The translations under genes were made by a program, and so were the position numbers. Below, one piece after another: positions 59,122 through 64,000 of a DNA stretch of 64,000 nucleotides (positions are counted from its first letter, which is position 1; every line of letters starts with the position of its first letter). This stretch comes from Corynebacterium jeddahense. GTDB lineage: Bacteria > Actinomycetota > Actinomycetes > Mycobacteriales > Mycobacteriaceae. The notes beneath the pieces were generated by a model, which was not told the DNA's origin, searched no databases, and saw only the letters and a list, made by a program, of their open reading frames with translations. The DNA lies in assembly GCF_028609865.1 (NCBI RefSeq), contig NZ_CP063194.1, forward strand, positions 744,001 through 808,000. Reading direction: 5' to 3'.

Positions 59122-61434
59122 GTGCGCAAATCTCACCAAGCAATCCTGGCCGCGGTGCTCGTCCCGGCGGTGGTGCCGGGCATATGCGCCGCCCCGGCGC
59201 GCGCGGCGGTGCAGGTGGCGGACAACCACGTAAGCGTCACCGGGGAGGCGGCCGGTGCGTGGGCGCCGCGCATCAACGCGGAGGTGCGTCCCGACGGCCA
59301 CGGGCTGTTCACCTACGACAATCCTGAGTCCGTCGTCGACGTGCACCGCTTTGACGTGACCAGCGACGTGGCCATCGACGGCGCGGCCGTGCCGGCGGAC
59401 TGGTCCGCGCAGCCGGTGGCAAACACCCATCTCGGGGCGGACACCGTCACGTACACGCAGAGCGTCGGCGGCGTGACCGTCGCGCGCACGTTCCGCACCG
59501 ACGGCGACCGCGTGGACGTCACGGTGACAGTGCGCAACGCGCGCGACACCGCGGCGAAGGTGCAGGTGGACGTGGCCAACACCGTGGACGACGGGGCGGC
59601 GCGGGCGCAGGTGCGCGACGGTTCGTTCGTCGTCTCCCCGGCAGCGCGCGGCTACGAGACCACCGTGTACTTCGGCGCGCCCCAGCAAGCGGGCACCGGG
59701 CCGAGCGCGGGGGAGGCGCTCGCGGCGGGCGGCGTGGGCGCTGGCGCGCCGACGGTCCAGGCCGCGCGCTGGGCGAAAACGCTCCAGCCGGGCGAGGCGC
59801 TCATCGCGCGCACCGGCATCACGTCGGCGGCGCAGCCGGGCGCGCTTGACAGCGACGGCGACGGCCTGCGCGACGTTTGGGAGGCCAACGGCATCACGCT
59901 CGCCGACGGCACGTCGCTGCCCATCCACGAGTGGGGCGCCAAGCAGACGCGGCCCGACCTGTTCCTGCAGCTGAACTGGATGAAGTCGGAATGGGAGAGC
60001 CTCGGCTGCGACCGGGCGTCGCGTTTCAGCGCCACGGTGGACGGCTTCGAGGCGTTTGCGAAGTGCGCCAAGGCGAACACGAAGGACTACGCGCCGACCC
60101 CGGAAACGCTCAAGGAGCTTGAGGATCTCTTTGCTCAGAACGGGGTGGCGCTGCACATCGACGCCGGCGCGGGCTACGTCTCCTCCGACATGGCCGCGAT
60201 GCGCGAGCGCCAGGGCGGCAAGACGCTCGACTACCAGGCCAGCTACTTCGACGGCGAGGACGCCGGCACGAAGCTGCTGCGCGAGCGCGACCGCCTGCTG
60301 GGCAAGCGCGCGTCCGTGTTCCGCGTCGGCATCATCGGCGACGCGATGGACGCCGGCAACCAGGCCTCCGGCGTGTCCGTCATGAACGATTCGGTGTTCT
60401 ACGTGGCCAACCACGAGGGTATGACCACCCAGGACCAGCTGCGCAACTCCATCCTCCACGAGTTCGGCCACACCCTGAACCTGGGCCACAACGGCGCGCA
60501 CGTGCCCGGCAACACCGCCCCGGCCACGAACGACCTGGACTGGTACAACTCGGTGATGAGCTACGCCCACCAGTTCAACCACTTCGACTACTCGTCGAAG
60601 GACGAGTCCTCGAGCAACTACACGATCCCGGCGGACTGGGCGAACCTCAATTTGCCCGGCAACAACGTGGGCAAGGGCGCGATCAGCGTCGGCACGAAGG
60701 GCGCTGAGAATGGCACCGGCGGCGACGCCGAGAGCGGCAACGGCAAGACCAACGCCAAGCCGCACGAGCACCCCGCAGAACCGGACGTGGAAACGCTCGT
60801 GCGAAACGCGGCCGACGAGCACAAGGGCAAGGCCGGTTTCCGGATGCTGGCCACGAAAAACGGCGACAACGGCATTGTCACCCAGCTCGACGGCGACAAC
60901 GTCGTGCGCGGCGAGGTGCGCAACCTCGGCTCGACGCCGGAGACCTACACAGTCGCCGTCGACTACGGCACCGGGACGTTCCGCAAGCAGTACCGCCTCG
61001 CGCCCGCCCAGTACGCGGACGCGGCGCACCAGGTGGACATCCCGATCGACCGCGCCGCCTTCATCGACAGCCCCGTCGTGCCGCTGCACGTCACCGTCAC
61101 CAACTCGAAGGGCGAGCAGGTGGTCAGCGACACCTTCCGCCTCTCCGCCCTCGAGTACACCCCCGAGGAGATGCAGCGCGTGCTGCGCGAGGTGCTCGCC
61201 TCCGACAAAGACCAGGCGCTCAAGGACTTCGCCACCCGCAAGCTCAACCCCGCCGACCCGGAGCAGAAGGTGACGAGGGCGAAGCAAGCGCAGCCAAGCA
61301 TCCCTGCGACCCCGCAGGGCAGCTCGGCCTCGACGCTGTCCATCGTCATCGGCGTGCTGCTCGCGCTCGTCGGCGCGGGCACGGCGTGGTACGGCTGGGC
61401 CGTCGACCAAGGTCTGGTCGCCGCGCCGTTCTAG
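59122..61434 (+). CDS. Exported metzincin-like zinc protease with C-terminal membrane anchor
   Basis: A 770-residue protein. Signal peptide (about 1-29), beta-rich N-terminal region, then a calcium-binding-type loop LDSDGDGLRDVWEANGI. The protease core has HEFGHTLNLGHNG (zinc-binding HExxHxxxxxH; Asn stands where metzincins usually have Gly) and a Met-turn-like YNSVMSYAH. A C-terminal beta domain (about 590-690) precedes a TM helix and the tail GWAVDQGLVAAPF. GTG at 59122 follows GGAG; an earlier TTG overlaps the preceding gene. It lies 10 bases after the Rib-repeat gene, so both are co-transcribed. Confidence 0.85.
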   Translation: MRKSHQAILAAVLVPAVVPGICAAPARAAVQVADNHVSVTGEAAGAWAPRINAEVRPDGHGLFTYDNPESVVDVHRFDVTSDVAIDGAAVPADWSAQPVANTHLGADTVTYTQSVGGVTVARTFRTDGDRVDVTVTVRNARDTAAKVQVDVANTVDDGAARAQVRDGSFVVSPAARGYETTVYFGAPQQAGTGPSAGEALAAGGVGAGAPTVQAARWAKTLQPGEALIARTGITSAAQPGALDSDGDGLRDVWEANGITLADGTSLPIHEWGAKQTRPDLFLQLNWMKSEWESLGCDRASRFSATVDGFEAFAKCAKANTKDYAPTPETLKELEDLFAQNGVALHIDAGAGYVSSDMAAMRERQGGKTLDYQASYFDGEDAGTKLLRERDRLLGKRASVFRVGIIGDAMDAGNQASGVSVMNDSVFYVANHEGMTTQDQLRNSILHEFGHTLNLGHNGAHVPGNTAPATNDLDWYNSVMSYAHQFNHFDYSSKDESSSNYTIPADWANLNLPGNNVGKGAISVGTKGAENGTGGDAESGNGKTNAKPHEHPAEPDVETLVRNAADEHKGKAGFRMLATKNGDNGIVTQLDGDNVVRGEVRNLGSTPETYTVAVDYGTGTFRKQYRLAPAQYADAAHQVDIPIDRAAFIDSPVVPLHVTVTNSKGEQVVSDTFRLSALEYTPEEMQRVLREVLASDKDQALKDFATRKLNPADPEQKVTRAKQAQPSIPATPQGSSASTLSIVIGVLLALVGAGTAWYGWAVDQGLVAAPF

Positions 61435-61488
61435 GCGGGGTATGTTTCCTGTGTCATTTTTCGCCTGTACACGGAACCGAGCTGATTC

Positions 61489-62814
61489 ATGGAAACACCC
61501 GCCGCGGCAACCACCGAGCTGAAACGCGCGCTTCGCACCCCGTCCCTCGTCGTCTTCGGCCTGGCCTACATGGCCCCGCTTGAGCTGCTCGCCATCTTCG
61601 GCGTCATCTCCGAGAACTCGCTCGGCGCGTCCGCGGGCGCGTACCTGCTGGCCACCTTCGCCATGCTGCTCACCGCCGCGAGCTACGGCAAGATGGCGCG
61701 CGCCTACCCGGTCTCCGGCTCGGCCTACACGTACGCGCGCCGGGCGATCGGCCCGAAGGTCGGGTTCCTCTCCGGCTGGGCGATCCTGCTTGACTACATG
61801 TTCCTCCCGCTCGTGGTGTGGCTCATCGGCGCGAACTACCTGCACGAGGCGGTGCCGGCGCTGCCACTGTGGGCGTGCATCGTGTTGTTCATCGTGATCA
61901 CGTCGGTGCTCAACATCCTCGGCGTGAAAGTGGCGGACCGCGCGAACCTCATACTCATGGCGCTACTGTTCCTCATCATCATCTTCTTCGTCATCCTCGC
62001 CGCCGGCCAGATCGCCGGCCCGGAGGGGCACGGGTTCAGCCTCGACCCGTTCTACAACGACGGCACGAATTTCGGCGCCATCTCCGCCGCCGCGGCGATC
62101 GCGGCGTATTCGTTCCTCGGGTTCGACGCCGTGACCACGCTGACGGAGGAGACGCACGAGCCGCGAAAGCGCATCCCGCGCGCCGTCATGCTCGTCGCGG
62201 CGCTCGGCGGCGTCATCTTCGTCGGCCTCGCGTACTTCGCGCAGCTGGTGCACCCGGAGCCGTTCTTCGACAACCCGGACACCGCCGCCGTGGACATCGT
62301 CGCGCAGATCGGCGGGCCACTCTTCGGCGCGATCTTCATCTCGGGTGTGATCATCGGCGAGTTCGCCTCCGGCCTGACGTGCCAGTGGGGCGCGACACGC
62401 CTGCTCTACGCCATGGGCCGCGACAACGTCCTGCCGCGCCGCTTCTTCGGCCAGCTCAGCGAGCGGTGGCAGACCCCGGTCTTCAACACCGTGCTCACCG
62501 GCGCGGTCGGGCTCATCGGGATTGTTATGTCCGTGGAGACGTCCACCTCGTTCATCAACTTCGGCGCGTTCATCGGCTTCGCCATGGTGAACCTCTCCGT
62601 CATCTACTACTGGTCGAAGCACCGCGGCGAGCGCCTCAGCGTGTTTGGCTACGTCGTCGCGCCCGCCCTCGGCGCGCTCGTCGCGGTCTTCCTCATGACC
62701 CAGCTTGACGGCGCGGCGCTGCTCGTCGGCGCCATCTGGCTCGTCATTGGCGTGGGCGTGCTTGCGCGCATCACGCGCGGGTTCAAGGTGGACCCGCCCG
62801 AGATGGAGGCCTAA
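61489..62814 (+). CDS. APC-superfamily amino-acid permease
   Basis: A 441-residue transporter with about twelve TM helices. LRTPSLVVFGLAYMAPLELL is helix 1, with the unwound substrate segment. KMARAYPVSGSAYTYARRAI and SFLGFDAVTTLTEETHEPRK are characteristic of the YbeC/PuuP-like APC group. It probably imports an amino acid or polyamine. A TATGTT box lies upstream near 61441, in a stretch resembling the promoter at 54530. It is convergent with the next gene, with only three bases between stops. Confidence 0.88.
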   Translation: METPAAATTELKRALRTPSLVVFGLAYMAPLELLAIFGVISENSLGASAGAYLLATFAMLLTAASYGKMARAYPVSGSAYTYARRAIGPKVGFLSGWAILLDYMFLPLVVWLIGANYLHEAVPALPLWACIVLFIVITSVLNILGVKVADRANLILMALLFLIIIFFVILAAGQIAGPEGHGFSLDPFYNDGTNFGAISAAAAIAAYSFLGFDAVTTLTEETHEPRKRIPRAVMLVAALGGVIFVGLAYFAQLVHPEPFFDNPDTAAVDIVAQIGGPLFGAIFISGVIIGEFASGLTCQWGATRLLYAMGRDNVLPRRFFGQLSERWQTPVFNTVLTGAVGLIGIVMSVETSTSFINFGAFIGFAMVNLSVIYYWSKHRGERLSVFGYVVAPALGALVAVFLMTQLDGAALLVGAIWLVIGVGVLARITRGFKVDPPEMEA

Positions 62815-62817
62815 GCG

Positions 62818-63615
62818 TTACGACGCCCGTTCCGCGTAGTACCGCTTCAAATACTCGATTGACTGGTCGATGGCGTGGTGCGTGTCCACCGCCTCCACCG
62901 TCGGCAGCCCCTCGGAGCGGAACTGCGGCCCCAGGTTCTTGAACGGGCTCGTCTCGCTGCCCGTTGCCGCGGCAACCTGCACTTCTTGCAGTAGCTCCGC
63001 GAGGCGCCGCTCGACGATTTTCCGCTGCTTCCGGTTGAAGGTCGGCGGGGCGAAGGGGTTGTCGTCGAGAAGCATGTGCCCGGTGATGCGCCCGATGCGC
63101 GGGTCGAACGCGAACACCGCGACCGGGAACGAGAAATCGGACATGAGGTTCGGCCGGAACTCGATGCAAAACACGGTGTAGAACGCGTTGTCCTGCGAGT
63201 CTTGAATCATCGCCACGGTGGCGGTGCTGAGGCTCTCGGCCTGGAACGCGCTGCAGCGCTTGAGCGCGAACGCCGGGTCCTGCGGCTCGACGATCCGCAC
63301 GGTGTGGTCGTCCAGCGCGACGAGCATGCGCTGCAGCTCCGTGGCAGCGGCGAGCACGTCCTCGTCCGTGTACCACTCCGGCGCGTGCGGGCTGCCGGGC
63401 TGCACGAGCGCGACCTCGACCTCGTGCGTGTCCAGGTCGTGGACGATGACGGCGGCTTTCACGCCATAGTCGATGACGTACTCGGCATCAATGTGCCAGG
63501 CGACCTCCTCCTCAAAGCCGGGGTCGTCGCGGTCGAGGTCGAAGTCGTCGACAACGTCCGCGACATGGTCGTCGTAGGAGTCGAGGTAGTACAGTTCGTA
63601 GGTGGCAAAGGTCAT
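62818..63615 (-). CDS. Hypothetical protein, soluble, acidic
   Basis: A 265-residue protein starting MTFATYELYYLDSYDDHVAD, with a very acidic first 40 residues and no signal peptide or TM. Mixed alpha/beta pattern: FYTVFCIEFRPNL and FPVAVFAFDPRIGRITGHML look like beta strands, and the end (KQRKIVERRLAELLQEVQ; IEYLKRYYAERAS) is helical. I do not recognise a family. Codon use matches its neighbours, so it is probably a real gene. Confidence 0.7.
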   Translation of the reverse strand: MTFATYELYYLDSYDDHVADVVDDFDLDRDDPGFEEEVAWHIDAEYVIDYGVKAAVIVHDLDTHEVEVALVQPGSPHAPEWYTDEDVLAAATELQRMLVALDDHTVRIVEPQDPAFALKRCSAFQAESLSTATVAMIQDSQDNAFYTVFCIEFRPNLMSDFSFPVAVFAFDPRIGRITGHMLLDDNPFAPPTFNRKQRKIVERRLAELLQEVQVAAATGSETSPFKNLGPQFRSEGLPTVEAVDTHHAIDQSIEYLKRYYAERAS

Positions 63616-63766
63616 TGGTATCCCCCCAAGGATGTCGGTCGGGAGCCCCCTCGCTCCCGCGTATCGACGACACTAAAGCCCCCAGCCGCCCCCCGCAACA
63701 CTTCGCGTGTCCACGATGATGCGCAGCCGGCGCGGAACCGCGGCTCGTGGACAGCATCAAGCGGCG

Positions 63767-64000
63767 CTAGCGCACGTCGCGAAGCACCTCGAACGCCCGG
63801 CGCACGAGCGCCCGCCCCTGCTCCGGGTCGCGCGGCTCCGGTAGCGCCAGGTACGCCTTGATGGCGGTTGCCCCGGCGATGCCGTAGGAGTTGAGCAGCA
63901 CCTCGGCGTCGAATTCGGTGGCGCCGGGGGTACGCCCGCGCATGCTCTCCACGAGCGGCGCCCCGAGCTCGCGCATCGTCTCCTCGGTCGGTGGCTCACT
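63767..64000 (-). CDS. Partial unrecognised protein (C-terminal 77 residues)
   Basis: Open to the window edge on the minus strand, ending LVRRAFEVLRDVR. The visible part (TMRELGAPLVESMRGRTPGA, then EVLLNSYGIAGATAIKAYLA) is predicted to be largely helical, and it could be the ligand-binding end of a TetR-like regulator, but nothing decides this. Between it and the previous gene (63616-63766) there is only one GCGTATCGACG word and no gene. Confidence 0.5.
   Translation of the reverse strand, partial: SEPPTEETMRELGAPLVESMRGRTPGATEFDAEVLLNSYGIAGATAIKAYLALPEPRDPEQGRALVRRAFEVLRDVR

Overview
The window looks like chromosomal DNA of a Corynebacterium species. Several things point there: high GC, a corynebacterial heme-uptake locus (htaA-hmuTUV-htaB and a third HtaA-type gene, plus hmuO) with DtxR-like iron boxes, long runs of gene order shared with Mycobacterium tuberculosis (mprA-mprB-pepD-moaB2-mscL; a formyl-THF ligase next to galU-moeA-rimJ-sepX; pmt/rsmI/metG/tatD/rpfB/ksgA/ispE), a gapB-type GAPDH, and many genes that appear to be transcribed without a leader. 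The species cannot be named from the sequence.

Layout. 1-2513: cysteine-poor ribosomal protein genes (S14, L33, L28, L31 type B, L32) with an ArsB/NhaD-type permease between them. 2630-7427: MprAB two-component system, PepD/HtrA protease, MoaB2, MscL. 7429-13122: SAF protein, 5-formyl-THF cyclo-ligase, GalU, a MoeA-like protein with a degraded catalytic loop (Glp), an acetyltransferase and the membrane protein GlpR/SepX. 13194-16880: tRNA-Ala(CGC), a stretch without recognisable genes, a KefC-type antiporter, a complete IS3-family element and the 3' stump of a cation transporter gene next to it. 16910-30219: DNA repair, Pmt mannosyltransferase, RsmI, MetRS, TatD, RpfB, KsgA, IspE, an exonuclease and an ABC-F protein. 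30309-38338: a two-armed 5-oxoproline cluster (Nramp-like transporter and DUF1445 protein on +; biotin carboxylase/BCCP, PxpBC fusion, PxpA and a GntR regulator on -), split by a DUF222/HNH gene. 38472-40696: PPK2, alkyl-adenine glycosylase, HAD phosphatase. 40707-48894: heme uptake and degradation, visibly less GC-rich than its flanks. 49028-54384: enoyl-CoA hydratase-type enzyme, GapB, a lipoprotein, and a UDP-sulfoquinovose-synthase-like gene paired with a GT4 glycosyltransferase. 54596-61434: a surface-protein island with one chimeric broken gene, a 1158-residue Rib-repeat protein and a metzincin-like protease. The end holds an amino-acid permease and two unrecognised genes.

The most notable observations are: (i) an 11-bp word, GCGTATCGACG, found at least eleven times on both strands, in all reading frames and between genes, always followed by a purine; (ii) a gene set matching urea carboxylase (BC, CT and BCCP modules) inside the 5-oxoproline cluster; (iii) an SQD1/SQD2-like gene pair; (iv) a heme locus with an extra small membrane protein, an HtaA domain lacking the usual ligands, and a divergent membrane protein on the same DtxR-like box; (v) at least twelve genes with a TANNNT-type -10 box 6-9 nt before the start codon and no Shine-Dalgarno sequence.
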